Source: Erwinia tracheiphila (GTDB lineage Bacteria; Pseudomonadota; Gammaproteobacteria; Enterobacterales; Enterobacteriaceae). Taken from it: a stretch of DNA of 64,000 nt. The notes under the pieces are model-generated. The model was not told the origin of the DNA. It did no database searches and was given only the letters and a program-made list of their open reading frames with translations. Of the stretch, positions 40,024 to 50,701 are shown one piece after another (position 1 is the stretch's first letter; every line of letters starts with the position of its first letter). The translations under genes and the position numbers were made by a program. The stretch spans positions 2,666,001 to 2,730,000 of the forward strand of contig NZ_CP089932.1 in the NCBI RefSeq assembly GCF_021365465.1, given 5' to 3'.

Positions 40024-40245
40024 TCACCAGTCGTCAGGGCTTTCATCATAGATTTTCCGCACTGCAAATTTAAAAATGTAGTACCCCAACACGAGGCCGG
40101 GCAGCATCAATACAGCCAGATAATATTTATATGGGCTATATGAAAAGAACACGAACCACCCAGCGTAGATAAATGATAATCCACAGATACCAATCCCAAT
40201 TCCTTGAACTAAACGCGAAAGTACAGCCAGAAAAAATATTTTCAT
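40024..40245 (-). CDS. Small two-helix membrane protein
   Basis: 73 residues from the ATG at 40245 (MKIFFLAVLSRLVQGIG). Two hydrophobic segments (about 3-30 and 37-58) and a charged tail AVRKIYDESPDDW. A frame ending just upstream overlaps this start, suggesting coupled translation with a gene now cut off. Phage-remnant context; function unknown. Confidence 0.5.
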   Translation of the reverse strand: MKIFFLAVLSRLVQGIGIGICGLSFIYAGWFVFFSYSPYKYYLAVLMLPGLVLGYYIFKFAVRKIYDESPDDW

Positions 40246-40269
40246 TTCAAACTTTCTCAAAAAAATAAC

Positions 40270-40439
40270 AGCAGGTTTGATGAAATTTATCGCGATCCGT
40301 GTACCACAGTGCGGCCGCTTCTTCAATCAGCAGCATCACTTCCATTTTCATCCAGCAGTTGCAGATTAACGGCGTAGCGTGGCCGAAATGGATCGGACTG
40401 GTTGCCTAATGTTGCATTATCACTCGCACCTGTAACGCG
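40270..40439 (-). pseudogene. Phage protein C-terminal fragments next to IS1
   Basis: On the minus strand a frame entering from the IS1 boundary reads TGASDNATLGNQSDPFRPRY, then AVNLQLLDENGSDAAD and stop. It resembles the opening of phage baseplate-type proteins as I remember them, a weak identification. It is truncated by the IS1 copy at 40440. Confidence 0.35.
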
Positions 40440-40480
40440 GGTCGTGACACTGATTTAGTGTTGATGTATTCTTTTGTCTT

Positions 40481-40768
40481 TTGGGTCTGCTAATGGCAAA
40501 GATAGATGTGGTTTGTCCCCGCTGTTCTGAGACAAAGGATGTCATTCGAAATGCTCATTCCGGCTCAGGAGCGCAACTTTATCGCTGTAAACACTGCCTG
40601 AAAACCTTCCCGTTCAGCTATCGCTACAACGGCGCTAAACCTGAAACTCATCAGACCATTGTTGATATGGCGATGAACGGCTCCGGATACCGTGATACGG
40701 CAAGCGTATTGAAGATAAGCCTCAATACCGTTCTCCGTCATCTAAAAAACTTGCGCCGTACCAGGTAG
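40481..40768 (+). CDS. IS1 InsA-like protein
   Basis: The coding region from MAKIDVVCPRCSE (second Met, 40493) holds the zinc finger and HTH (RDTASVLKISLNTVLRHLKN). The slippery run CTAAAAAAC just before the end is the canonical IS1 frameshift site A6C. Confidence 0.88.
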   Translation: MGLLMAKIDVVCPRCSETKDVIRNAHSGSGAQLYRCKHCLKTFPFSYRYNGAKPETHQTIVDMAMNGSGYRDTASVLKISLNTVLRHLKNLRRTR

Positions 40769-41184
40769 CACAAAACGTTGAGCCGGGCGCAGAGGTCGTC
40801 ATCTGTTGTGAAGCCGATGAACAATGGTCTTATGTGCGGTATAAGGGCAATCCTCGCTGGTTATTCTATGCTTATGACCGCATCCGGAAGCGAGTCCTTG
40901 CCCATGTATTCGGTCCACGCAATGCCCTGACTTTACGGCGACTTCTGGTTTTACTGAGCCAGTTTAACATCGCTTTCTACATGACTGACGCCTGGCCTGT
41001 GTACCGGACTTTACTGGCTTCAACCAGTCATGTTATCAGCAAAAAATACACCCAACGGATAGAGCGACATAATCTCAACCTGCGTACTCATCTTAAGCGG
41101 CTTGCCCGCAGGACTATCTGCTTCTCAAAGTCAGAGGTCATGCACGATAAGATCATCGGTTGGTATCTGACAATCCATCACTAA
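40744..41184 (+). CDS. IS1 InsB-like transposase domain (frameshift product)
   Basis: The frame is open from the slippery site: YQVAQNVEPGAEVVICCEAD, then EQWSYVRYKGNPRWLFYAYD, YMTDAWPVYR and SKKYTQRIERHNLNLRTHLK, ending IIGWYLTIHH. No stop or shift is seen, so the element may encode an active InsAB. Confidence 0.8.
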   Translation, partial: KKLAPYQVAQNVEPGAEVVICCEADEQWSYVRYKGNPRWLFYAYDRIRKRVLAHVFGPRNALTLRRLLVLLSQFNIAFYMTDAWPVYRTLLASTSHVISKKYTQRIERHNLNLRTHLKRLARRTICFSKSEVMHDKIIGWYLTIHH

Positions 41185-41205
41185 CACTAAATCAGCGTCA
41201 TGACC

Positions 41206-41400
41206 GGAAAACCAACGGCGGCGGGTGCGAGAACTAACAAAAAAAGGAATACGGCGACCTTTTATAAATTGAACCTCACTGGCTTTAGGTTGAAAAAAAC
41301 GCCCATCGGGTGTTTCCAACCAACCACGCATGTGGTGGTGATGGGTGACTTGCTGACCATTAATCAGCAGACTGGCAAAATCAGGACATATTGTATTCAT
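41206..41400 (-). pseudogene. Phage-like protein, C-terminus cut by IS1
   Basis: Starting MNTICPDFASLLINGQQVTH, with HHMRGWLETPDGRFFQP and a basic region; about 66 residues remain before the IS1 boundary. I do not recognise the family with confidence. The context (next to a P2-type cox) suggests an early phage gene. Confidence 0.4.
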
Positions 41401-41576
41401 GATCAAATCTCTTATTTAAGAAAATGTACCAGACTACATCTTTATTTCCGGTTCATGTTTGTGTTGTTGGATACAACCTGAAAAATAATGCTTCAGATAC
41501 TGCAACTTCCTGATCGCATGTCATTAATCTCGTTTTCAATTTGTCAAAAATCTGCTGATTGTTATTGTACTGTTTG

Positions 41577-41848
41577 TTAAGGTTCCCCCAGTTCTAACCA
41601 TCTAAGCTATCCCTCACGAATCTCTTTCGGGCGGCATTCATATGCCAATTTCATTCCATCATTCCAGGCTGGAAGGTAAATCCAGACTTCCCCTGCCCTG
41701 CCTGAAGTCGATTGAGGATCGGTCATCTCAACAATTGGCAACTTTCCCTTTTCAATCATCCCTTTGACCGCAGCTGGTGTTTACCAATCAACCGCACGAA
41801 CTCTTGGTATGGGAGAGCGTCTATGACAGAAGTTATTAACCTGTTCAT
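41577..41848 (-). pseudogene. cox: P2-type Cox (excisionase/repressor) with frameshift and nonsense
   Basis: From the ATG at 41848 the frame reads MNRLITSVIDALPYQEFVRL, then IGK, and is lost at about 41770-41780 where one base is missing. The other frame continues PAAVKGMIEKGKLPIVEM, TDPQSTSGRAGEVWIYLPAW and NDGMKLAYECRPKEIREG, then a TAG at 41607-41609 where P2 Cox has Trp (EIRDGW), then LRWLELGEP and a stop at 41577-41579. The match to P2 Cox as I remember it is strong over the whole length. Both lesions kill the protein. Confidence 0.85.
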
Positions 41849-41964
41849 GCCTTACTCCTATGGTATTATTTGATTGCCTTTAGTGGCTATTAACTGCCAA
41901 TAGTGTTATTTCACTATGGTGACTTGATTATCCAATAGGAGAATATTTCTCCGTAAGGAAAATC
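41849..41964. promoter_or_regulatory. P2-type lysis/lysogeny control region between cox and C
   Basis: 116 bases between divergent cox and C. It contains related half-sites such as TTTAGTGGCTA, CCAATAGTG and TCACTATGG that may be C operators. Promoters for both directions are expected here; I did not assign them exactly. Confidence 0.5.
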
Positions 41965-42252
41965 ATGTCAATCGATATTTCTGAGAAGCTAAAGTTGATC
42001 AGAGAGTCCGAAAGAATGAATCGTAAGCAATTCAGTGAATTAACTAAAGTTGCCTACAGTTCACTTTCCAGCTACGAGAATGGAACAAAAAGTATGGGAG
42101 TAGAAGCAATCATGAAAATTTTAAAGCACCCTCGATTTAACAAGTACACGCTCTGGTTTATAGCGGATCAGATTGCCCCAGATGCCGGTCAAATAACACC
42201 GGCCCTCGCACACTATGGGCATGGAGAAACAACCTCTCAGCAATCGGGGTAA
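41965..42252 (+). CDS. P2-type C repressor (immunity repressor)
   Basis: 95 residues. The HTH lies at about 17-45 (MNRKQFSELTKVAYSSLSSYENGTKSM), and the C-terminal part KYTLWFIADQIAPDAGQI, then PALAHYGHGETTSQQSG, is the signature of P2 C. No lesion is seen. It would keep phage early promoters shut and give immunity to related P2-like phages. The RBS is GTAAGGAAAATC. Confidence 0.9.
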   Translation: MSIDISEKLKLIRESERMNRKQFSELTKVAYSSLSSYENGTKSMGVEAIMKILKHPRFNKYTLWFIADQIAPDAGQITPALAHYGHGETTSQQSG

Positions 42253-42342
42253 AAGGTTGGTTAACATTACATTTACTATATTTATCAGATACAAAGCTCT
42301 ATAAAAGTTGTAATTTTAAAGATCGTTTCAGAGGGCTTTCTA

Positions 42343-43331
42343 ATGACTATTAAGAAGCTCGAAGGCGGTCAATATGAAGTGGACATTCGGCCAAATGGCC
42401 GCAACGGAAGGCGAATCCGTAGGAAATTCAGTAAAAAAGGCGAGGCTGTAGCGTTTGTACGCTACGTTTCAGCCAATCACAGAAACAAGGAATGGCTGCA
42501 AAAGCCAACTGATAAAAGGAAATTATCAGAATTGATCGATATCTGGTGGCAATTTCACGGACTGAACAGCGACCACGGTCAGAATTATCTACTCAAACTC
42601 AGGCGATTTTCTGAAATAACAGGCAATCCAGCAGCGTTTCAAATTAATCGAAACCTCATTGCTCGCTATAAGTCTGTCAGATTGCAGAGCGGTGTCAAAG
42701 CCTCAACGGTCAATCGTGAAATGACAACTATCAGCGGCGCATTCACTCAGTTAATTGAATCCGGCATATTTCACGGCGAGCACCCGATACGAGGTACAGG
42801 TTCACTCAAGGAGGCTGTGCCTGAAATGAGTTTTCTCTACGATCACGAAATACAAGCATTGCTTGCTAATCTGGATGGAGATAACAGACGGTTGGCCGTT
42901 CTTATGTTAAGCACCGGTGGGAATCTAAAAACCTCAAACAGTCCAACATTGTTCATCAACGCGTGACTTTCACGAAAACCAAAACCAGTAATCGTAGAAC
43001 AGTTCCCATTTCTGAAGATGTAGAGCAAGAGATAACGAAAAACAAAACCGGGGCGCTGTTTCCTGGTGCTGACTACAGCGCATTCCGACTTGCGCTGAAA
43101 GCAGTGAAGCCTGATCTACCGTCTGGACAGGCCACGCATGTTTTACGCCACACCTTCGCCACACATTTTATGATGAACGGCGGTAACATTGTGACGCTTC
43201 TATGTGTTTTGGGGCATACGAAAATAGTCCAGACAATGGTCTACGCCCATTTTACCCCCGATTATCTGAACGATGTAATCAGAATGAACCCCCTTAAAGG
43301 AGGAGTGAATACAATTTGTGCGTCCACATAA
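42343..43331 (+). pseudogene. int: P2-type tyrosine integrase with internal deletion
   Basis: The N-terminal piece (MTIKKLEGGQYEVDIRPNGR) covers the arm-binding and core-binding domains, with RVKASTVNREM-like elements and LAVLMLSTGG. After that the frame breaks at about 42918. The C-terminal piece begins LKQSNIVHQRVTFTKTKTSN and holds HVLRHTFATHF and GHTKIVQTMVYAHF (nucleophile Tyr). Comparing with P2 Int, the bases coding the A-R-W of STGARWGE are missing, so a small deletion removed the first catalytic Arg and shifted the frame. Integration and excision are lost. Confidence 0.88.
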
Positions 43332-43430
43332 TATCCACACATGAACCGCCTGTGGCTGTTATCAGTGGCTGATAAACCCCGCTCTGCCGGGAACAGGCTG
43401 GCGGCAGGCTGCGACAGCAGGCGTAAAAAA
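43290..43430 (+). repeat. Direct repeat, right copy (int 3' end; ihfA side)
   Basis: 141 bases matching 39002-39129 with a 13-base extra unit TTATCAGTGGCTG. It starts within the int coding end (PLKGGVNTICAST) and stops at the A6 run that begins the ihfA terminator. The phage-chromosome junction is most likely within or at the end of this repeat. Confidence 0.85.
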
Positions 43431-43456
43431 CCACCTGCTATGCAGGTGGTTTTTTA
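43425..43456 (-). terminator. ihfA terminator
   Basis: AAAAAACCACCTGC-TAT-GCAGGTGGTTTTTT, a perfect 14-base stem including A/T runs, 11 bases after the ihfA stop on the minus strand. It works in either direction. Confidence 0.9.
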
Positions 43457-43466
43457 CGTACAGAAA

Positions 43467-43766
43467 TTAGCCTTCTTTCGGCGTGGCGCTTTCAACCCGG
43501 CTTTTAAGCTTCTGACCGGGACGAAAGGTTACCACGCGACGGGCAGTAATCGGAATATCCTCACCGGTTTTTGGATTACGCCCCGGACGCTGATTTTTGT
43601 CACGAAGGTCGAAATTGCCAAATCCTGACAGTTTAACCTGTTCGCCGTTTTCCAAAGCGCGACGTACCTCTTCAAAAAATAGTTCTACCAGTTCTTTAGA
43701 ATCACGTTTACTCAGCCCCAGCTTTTCAAACAGGTATTCGGACATTTCAGCTTTTGTCAGCGCCAT
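43467..43766 (-). CDS. ihfA: Integration host factor subunit alpha
   Basis: 99 residues. With IhfB it forms the DNA-bending heterodimer. The beta-arm with the intercalating Pro is in [19 protein letters not shown], and the family core [10 protein letters not shown] is intact. It follows pheT by four bases, as in E. coli. In E. coli it is also transcribed from a promoter within pheT. Confidence 0.98.
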   Translation of the reverse strand: MALTKAEMSEYLFEKLGLSKRDSKELVELFFEEVRRALENGEQVKLSGFGNFDLRDKNQRPGRNPKTGEDIPITARRVVTFRPGQKLKSRVESATPKEG

Positions 43767-43770
43767 AGGT

Positions 43771-46158
43771 TCAATCCCTCAAGGTTGCCTGGAATCGCTC
43801 TTCTAATGCCGCAACACATTTGGCGACGGTTGCGGCAATCTCCTCTTCTTCGAGTGTCCGGCTGGTATCTTGCAAAATCAGGCTGATAGCAAGGCTTTTA
43901 AAACCTTCACTCACACCCTTACCGCGGTACACATCAAATAAGTTTACGCCAACTATCTGATTTACGCCAACTTTCTTACACTCTGAAATAATATCTGCTG
44001 CTGGCACGCTTTCAGCAACCACCACGGCGATATCACGGCGGTTTGCCGGGAAGCGAGAAATCTCAACGACATCAGGCAGAATACGGTTTGCAACCTTATC
44101 CCACTCCAGTTCAAACACCACGGTGCGCCCGTTAAGATCGAGCTTGCGTTCTAATTCAGGATGAATAACGCCAATAAAACCAATGCGGGAATTATGCAAA
44201 TAGATGCCGGCGCTCTGCCCGGGATGAAGCGCTGAATGGCTTTCTGCCCGGAATGAAATATCAGATAATTTACCGGTAAGATCGAGTACTGACTCTAAAT
44301 CACCTTTTAAATCATAGAAGTCAACCACCTGGCGCGCCAGGTCCCAGTGCTCTTCATAGCGTGTTCCGGCAATGACTCCGGCCAGCATAACATCCTGACG
44401 GATACCAAGGGTTGCCTCGCTATCAGGCACAAAACGCAGCCCGCTTTCAAACAGACGGATGCGGCTTTGCTGGCGATTCTGGTTATAAACTACCGCAGAC
44501 AGCAAGCCGGTCCATAACGATAGTCGCATAGCTGACATGTCGGTAGAGATTGGGCTGGGCAGAATCAGCGGATCGATACCCGGATGCAGCAGTGCCTGAA
44601 TTTTGGGATCGACGAAGCTGTAAGTGATCGCTTCCTGATAGCCTTTATCCACCAGCATTGCTTTTACGCGCGTCAGCGAAAGGCTCGCTTCACGGTGAGA
44701 GGTCATTTCCAGACCTGCCTGCACCGTCACATTCGGAATATTGTTATAGCCGTAAATGCGTGCCACCTCTTCCACCAGGTCTTCTTCGATAGCCATATCG
44801 AAACGCCATGATGGTGCGGTTGCCTGCCAGAAGCCGTCGCCTTCACTAACCTTGCATCCCAGTCGCTGAAGAATATCACTGACATCGCTGTCAGCGATGG
44901 CATGTCCAATAAGGCGATCCAGCTTTTCACGGTGTAACGTAATAGTTGCACAGGAAGGCAGCGTTGCTGCGTCGCTGACATCAATAACCGGCCCCGCTTC
45001 ACCACCACAGATATCCAGCAGCAAGCGAGTCGCACGCTCCATCGCCTTATACTGCATCTCAGGATCAACACCGCGTTCGTAGCGATGAGACGCATCGGTA
45101 TGCAGCCCGTGGCATCGTGCGCGTCCGGTAATTGACAGCGGCCTGAAGAATGCACACTCAAACAGCACGCTAGAGGTTTCTTCACTAACGCCAGAATGCG
45201 CACCGCCGAAGATACCCCCCATCGCCAGTGCCTGATGATTATCAGCAATCACTAAGGTATCAGCGCTGAGTTTCGCTTCAGTGCCATTAAGCAGCGTAAG
45301 GGCTTCACCCTCTTTCGCCATGCGCACGGTAATGCCACCTGCAATACGGTCAAGATCGAACGCATGCATCGGTTGCCCCAGTTCAAGCAGCACAAAATTG
45401 GTGATATCAACAACCGGATCGATGGAACGAATGCCGCAGCGACGCAATTTTTCTTTCATCCACAACGGTGTGGCAGCTTTAATGTTAATCCCTTTTATTA
45501 TCCGGCCAAGATAGCGGGGACAGGCGTCCGGCGCCTCAACACAGATGGGCAATGTGTCCTGGATGGTGGGCCGCACTGGCACGATATCAGGCCCGATCAG
45601 TGGCATTTTATTCAATACGGAAACATCACGAGCAACACCAATGATCCCCAGGCAGTCAGCCCGGTTTGGCGTAACGCTAATTTCAATGGTGCTATCGTCA
45701 AGTTGAAGGAACTCACGAATATCCGTACCAACGGGCGCCTCCAGAGGCAATTCGATAATGCCATTGTGATCATCATCAATTCCCAGCTCGGAGAAAGAGC
45801 ACAGCATGCCTTCTGACGGCTCACCACGCAGCTTCGCTGCTTTAATTTTAAAATCACCCGGCAGGACCGCACCCACCGTTGCTACGGCAACTTTCAGGCC
45901 CTGCCGACAATTTGGCGCACCGCAAACAATATCCAGCAGGCGATCGCCACCAATGTTAATCTTTGTGACCCGCAGCTTATCTGCGTTTGGATGCTGACCG
46001 CATTCCACCACTTCGCCTACCACGACACCATGAAAGGCACCAGCAACGGGTTCAACGCCGCCCACCTCCAGACCTGCCATAGTGATTTGCTCAGAAAGGG
46101 CGGCGCTATCGATGGCCGGGTTAACCCACTCACGTAGCCAGAGTTCGCTAAATTTCAT
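43771..46158 (-). CDS. pheT: Phenylalanine-tRNA ligase beta subunit
   Basis: 795 residues. The order of domains is the N-terminal tRNA-binding OB fold (about 40-150, [20 protein letters not shown]), B3/B4 editing domain, B5 domain (about 400-470), catalytic-like core and C-terminal ferredoxin-like anticodon-binding domain ([12 protein letters not shown] to the end). It forms the alpha2-beta2 enzyme with PheS and edits Tyr-tRNAPhe. It lies 15 bases downstream of pheS. Confidence 0.98.
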   Translation of the reverse strand: MKFSELWLREWVNPAIDSAALSEQITMAGLEVGGVEPVAGAFHGVVVGEVVECGQHPNADKLRVTKINIGGDRLLDIVCGAPNCRQGLKVAVATVGAVLPGDFKIKAAKLRGEPSEGMLCSFSELGIDDDHNGIIELPLEAPVGTDIREFLQLDDSTIEISVTPNRADCLGIIGVARDVSVLNKMPLIGPDIVPVRPTIQDTLPICVEAPDACPRYLGRIIKGINIKAATPLWMKEKLRRCGIRSIDPVVDITNFVLLELGQPMHAFDLDRIAGGITVRMAKEGEALTLLNGTEAKLSADTLVIADNHQALAMGGIFGGAHSGVSEETSSVLFECAFFRPLSITGRARCHGLHTDASHRYERGVDPEMQYKAMERATRLLLDICGGEAGPVIDVSDAATLPSCATITLHREKLDRLIGHAIADSDVSDILQRLGCKVSEGDGFWQATAPSWRFDMAIEEDLVEEVARIYGYNNIPNVTVQAGLEMTSHREASLSLTRVKAMLVDKGYQEAITYSFVDPKIQALLHPGIDPLILPSPISTDMSAMRLSLWTGLLSAVVYNQNRQQSRIRLFESGLRFVPDSEATLGIRQDVMLAGVIAGTRYEEHWDLARQVVDFYDLKGDLESVLDLTGKLSDISFRAESHSALHPGQSAGIYLHNSRIGFIGVIHPELERKLDLNGRTVVFELEWDKVANRILPDVVEISRFPANRRDIAVVVAESVPAADIISECKKVGVNQIVGVNLFDVYRGKGVSEGFKSLAISLILQDTSRTLEEEEIAATVAKCVAALEERFQATLRD

Positions 46159-46173
46159 TACTGTTAACCGCCC

Positions 46174-47202
<1,029 letters not shown>

Positions 47203-47242
47203 TTATGGGGACGACTTCGCCCTGGATGTGCCACGCCAGGAA

Positions 47243-47268
47243 TAAAAAAGCCTCCACAAGGGAGGCCT
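47243..47268 (-). terminator. pheST attenuator
   Basis: On the minus strand GCCTCC-CTTGT-GGAGGC is followed by TTTTTTATT, between pheM and pheS. When ribosomes pass the leader Phe codons, this hairpin forms and stops transcription; stalling favours an alternative structure. Confidence 0.9.
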
Positions 47269-47313
47269 TCAGCGCGATTTTTCGTTTCTTCTCTTAGCGC
47301 AAGCCCCCTGTGG

Positions 47314-47355
47314 TCAGGTGCTAAAGTAAAAAAAGAAACGAAAATTCGCATTCAT
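47314..47355 (-). CDS. pheM: pheST leader peptide PheM
   Basis: A 13-residue leader, [13 protein letters not shown], with five Phe codons in eight positions. It is one residue shorter than the E. coli leader ([14 protein letters not shown]). It lies between rplT and the attenuator. The ATG at 47355 is preceded by GGTCACTCCAAC, which contains only a weak Shine-Dalgarno sequence. Confidence 0.92.
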   Translation of the reverse strand: [13 protein letters not shown]

Positions 47356-47486
47356 GTTGGAGTGACCTTACGGTAATGGTGAATTCTGCATCGCGCATGT
47401 TGATCGTAAAATGGCAGAAATATCAATTTTTTCAGGCTAATAGTACAGAAAATAAAAGAGGGAGCAAGCTCCCTCTTTCAACTGAC

Positions 47487-47843
<357 letters not shown>

Positions 47844-47881
47844 TTAGCTCTCCTGTTTAATATTCTGTTAAAAAAAATGAC

Positions 47882-48079
<198 letters not shown>

Positions 48080-48175
48080 TTAAAACATCCACTTCGCATT
48101 GTTAATAAAATGAACCAGACAGGCGAATAAAAAACACTGCGGCTAAAGCCGCCGCGATTCATATTACTTTATGGC

Positions 48176-48727
48176 CTACTGTTTCTTCTTAGGAGCGAGC
48201 ACCATAATCATCTGACGACCTTCAATCTTTGAAGGAAAAGATTCGACAATAGCCAAATCCATATCGTCACACAGATCTTTACGGACGCGGTTAAGCACTT
48301 CCATACCGATCTGCTGGTGCGCCATTTCACGACCACGAAAACGCAGTGTGATTTTAGCTTTATCACCCTCTTCCAGAAAGCGAACCAGGTTGCGTAGTTT
48401 TACCTGATAGTCGCCATCATCGGTACCAGGACGGAACTTGATTTCCTTGACCTGGATAACTTTTTGTTTTTTCTTCTGCTCTTTAGAAGATTTGCTTTTT
48501 TCGTAGAGGAACTTGCCGTAATCCATGATACGACAAACGGGCGGCTCGGCGTTGGGGCTGATTTCAACTAAATCAACTCCTGCTTCTTCAGCTTTTTCTA
48601 AAGCCTCATTCAGACTGACAATACCAATTTGTTCGCCATCGACGCCGCTCAGACGAACCTCATTGGCGCGAATTTCTCTGTTTATACGATTAGGACGCGC
48701 CGGTTGAACTCGTTTTCCGCCTTTAAT
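48176..48727 (-). CDS. infC: Translation initiation factor IF-3 (AUU start)
   Basis: I start the gene at ATT (48725-48727), which follows GGAGGAATAAGGT and gives the family N-terminus [21 protein letters not shown] start at the first ATG in this frame (48526) would lose 67 residues of the N-terminal domain. The AUU start is the basis of IF3 autoregulation. The protein has 183 residues, three more than E. coli, from a small insertion in the C-terminal domain ([15 protein letters not shown] versus KDDLQELAVVES). It starts 3 bases after the thrS stop. Confidence 0.95.
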   Translation of the reverse strand: MKGGKRVQPARPNRINREIRANEVRLSGVDGEQIGIVSLNEALEKAEEAGVDLVEISPNAEPPVCRIMDYGKFLYEKSKSSKEQKKKQKVIQVKEIKFRPGTDDGDYQVKLRNLVRFLEEGDKAKITLRFRGREMAHQQIGMEVLNRVRKDLCDDMDLAIVESFPSKIEGRQMIMVLAPKKKQ

Positions 48728-48730
48728 ACC

Positions 48731-50659
48731 TTATTCCTCCAGTTGATGAAGATTGCGGCTGCGGATTTCATCCTGCAGCTTCGCGATCACTTCATTTACG
48801 TCCATGCTGCCCAGATCTTTACCACGGCGGGTGCGAACGGCAATTTTGCCAGCTTCCACCTCTTTATCACCACAGACCAACATATAAGGGACACGACGTA
48901 ATGTGTGCTCGCGGATTTTAAAGCCAATCTTCTCGTTTCTCAAGTCCGCTTTTACACGAATGCCCGCATTCTGAAGTTTTCGGGTCAATTCTGCAACATA
49001 TTCGGACTGACCATCGGTGATATTCATCACCACCACTTGTACCGGAGCGAGCCAGGTTGGAAAGAAACCGGCGTACTCTTCAGTAAGAATACCGATAAAG
49101 CGCTCCACAGAACCCAGAATCGCACGGTGAATCATGACCGGAACCTGACGATCGTTATTTTCACCGACGTAAGAAGCACCCAGGCGGCCCGGCAGTGAGA
49201 AATCAAGCTGTACCGTGCCACACTGCCATGCGCGATCAAGACAATCGTGCAGGGTAAATTCAATTTTAGGACCATAAAAAGCACCCTCGCCCGGCTGATA
49301 TTCAAACGGGATTTGGTTCTCTTCCAGTGCGGCTGCAAGATCAGATTCTGCGCGATTCCACATGTCATCAGTGCCTATACGTTTTGCCGGCCGGGTGGAC
49401 AATTTAACAACAATTTTTTCGAAACCAAAGGTGCTGTACATATCATAAACCATGCGAATACAGCTGTTAACTTCGGCCCGCACCTGTTCTTCGGTGCAGA
49501 AAATATGCGCGTCATCCTGAGTGAACCCCCTCACGCGCATCAGGCCATGCAGGGCACCGGACGGCTCATTCCGGTGACAGCTACCAAATTCAGCCATGCG
49601 TAGCGGAAGGTCGCGGTAAGACTTCAGTCCCTGATTAAAAATCTGCACATGTCCTGGGCAGTTCATTGGTTTGATGCAGTATTCACGGTTCTCAGATGAG
49701 GTGGTGAACATGGCTTCTTTATAGTTTTCCCAGTGACCGGTTTTTTCCCACAGCACGCGGTCCATCATCAGTGGACCTTTTACTTCCTGATAGCCATATT
49801 CCGTCAGTTTGCTGCGTACAAAAATCTCCAGCTCGCGGAAAATGGTCCAGCCATCGTTGTGCCAGAACACCATTCCCGGCGCTTCTTCCTGCATGTGATA
49901 CAGATTGAGTTGCTTACCAATTTTGCGGTGATCGCGTTTGGCCGCCTCTTCAAGGCGCAGCAAATAAGCTGACAATTGTTTTTTATCTGCCCACGCAGTG
50001 CCGTAGATACGCTGCAACATTTTATTATTGCTGTCACCGCGCCAGTAAGCACCAGAAACTTTCTGCAATTTAAAATGGTGGCAGAAACGCATATTTGGCA
50101 CGTGGGGACCGCGACACATATCAACATATTCTTGATGATGGTATAAACCAGGATGATCGTCATGGTTTATATTTTCATCGAGAATAGTCATTTTATAGAT
50201 TTCGCCACGGGCAGCAAAAGCGTCACGCGCTTCCTGCCAGCTCACCTTTTTCTTGATAACGTCATAGTTAGTTTCAGCGAGTTGATGCATGCGCTTTTCA
50301 AGCAGCTCGATATCTTCCTGAGTCAGCGTACGGTCAATATCGACATCGTAATAAAAACCGTTATCGATAACCGGACCGATGGCCATTTTGGTGTCTGGCC
50401 ACAGTTGCTTAATAGCGTGGCCCAGCAAATGAGCACAGGAGTGGCGAATGATATCCAGGCCGGCTTCATCTTTCGCAGTAATGATGGCAACGTTCGCATC
50501 GGTGCTGATAGGGTCAACTGCATCAACAAGTTCGCCGTTCACGCGACCAGCAATGCAGGCTTTTGCCAGGCCAGGACCGATGTCCTGAGCTATGTCCATC
50601 ACGCTCACTGAACGTTCAAAAGTACGCTGACTTCCATCAGGAAGAGTAATTACAGGCAT
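48731..50659 (-). CDS. thrS: Threonine-tRNA ligase
   Basis: 642 residues. Order: TGS domain (1-62), editing domain with [10 protein letters not shown] and the HxxxH/C zinc-like site (about 73-190), class II catalytic core with Cys334-type zinc ligand in [13 protein letters not shown], and C-terminal anticodon-binding domain. The length equals E. coli. Its mRNA leader carries the operator described separately. Confidence 0.98.
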   Translation of the reverse strand: MPVITLPDGSQRTFERSVSVMDIAQDIGPGLAKACIAGRVNGELVDAVDPISTDANVAIITAKDEAGLDIIRHSCAHLLGHAIKQLWPDTKMAIGPVIDNGFYYDVDIDRTLTQEDIELLEKRMHQLAETNYDVIKKKVSWQEARDAFAARGEIYKMTILDENINHDDHPGLYHHQEYVDMCRGPHVPNMRFCHHFKLQKVSGAYWRGDSNNKMLQRIYGTAWADKKQLSAYLLRLEEAAKRDHRKIGKQLNLYHMQEEAPGMVFWHNDGWTIFRELEIFVRSKLTEYGYQEVKGPLMMDRVLWEKTGHWENYKEAMFTTSSENREYCIKPMNCPGHVQIFNQGLKSYRDLPLRMAEFGSCHRNEPSGALHGLMRVRGFTQDDAHIFCTEEQVRAEVNSCIRMVYDMYSTFGFEKIVVKLSTRPAKRIGTDDMWNRAESDLAAALEENQIPFEYQPGEGAFYGPKIEFTLHDCLDRAWQCGTVQLDFSLPGRLGASYVGENNDRQVPVMIHRAILGSVERFIGILTEEYAGFFPTWLAPVQVVVMNITDGQSEYVAELTRKLQNAGIRVKADLRNEKIGFKIREHTLRRVPYMLVCGDKEVEAGKIAVRTRRGKDLGSMDVNEVIAKLQDEIRSRNLHQLEE

Positions 50660-50680
50660 GTTACATCCTTAGCTGCAGTG

Positions 50681-50701
50681 GTAACCCATACGCAAGGCTA
50701 C
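50681..50701 (-). promoter_or_regulatory. thrS translational operator (anticodon-arm mimic)
   Basis: On the minus strand GTAGCC-TTGCGTATG-GGTTAC forms a 6-base stem with a nine-base loop containing CGT, placed 22-42 bases before the ATG. In E. coli a hairpin at this place mimics the tRNAThr anticodon arm, and ThrRS binding blocks the ribosome. Confidence 0.75.

Larger units (their letters stand above)
40440..41205 (+). mobile_element. IS1-family element, copy B (766 bp, no target duplication)
   Basis: The ends are GGTCGTGACACTGATTTAGT and, inverted, GGTCATGACGCTGATTTAGT. It has the same length as copy A but is clearly diverged in sequence. The flanking eight bases differ (GTAACGCG and GGAAAACC), so the two flanks were not originally one site: a deletion or IS1-IS1 recombination joined them. 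Confidence 0.9.

Noticed and set aside
43290..43430. CRISPR-like or REP-type repeat
   Set aside because: Only two copies, separated by 4 kb, and containing the coding end of int; explained by prophage history.
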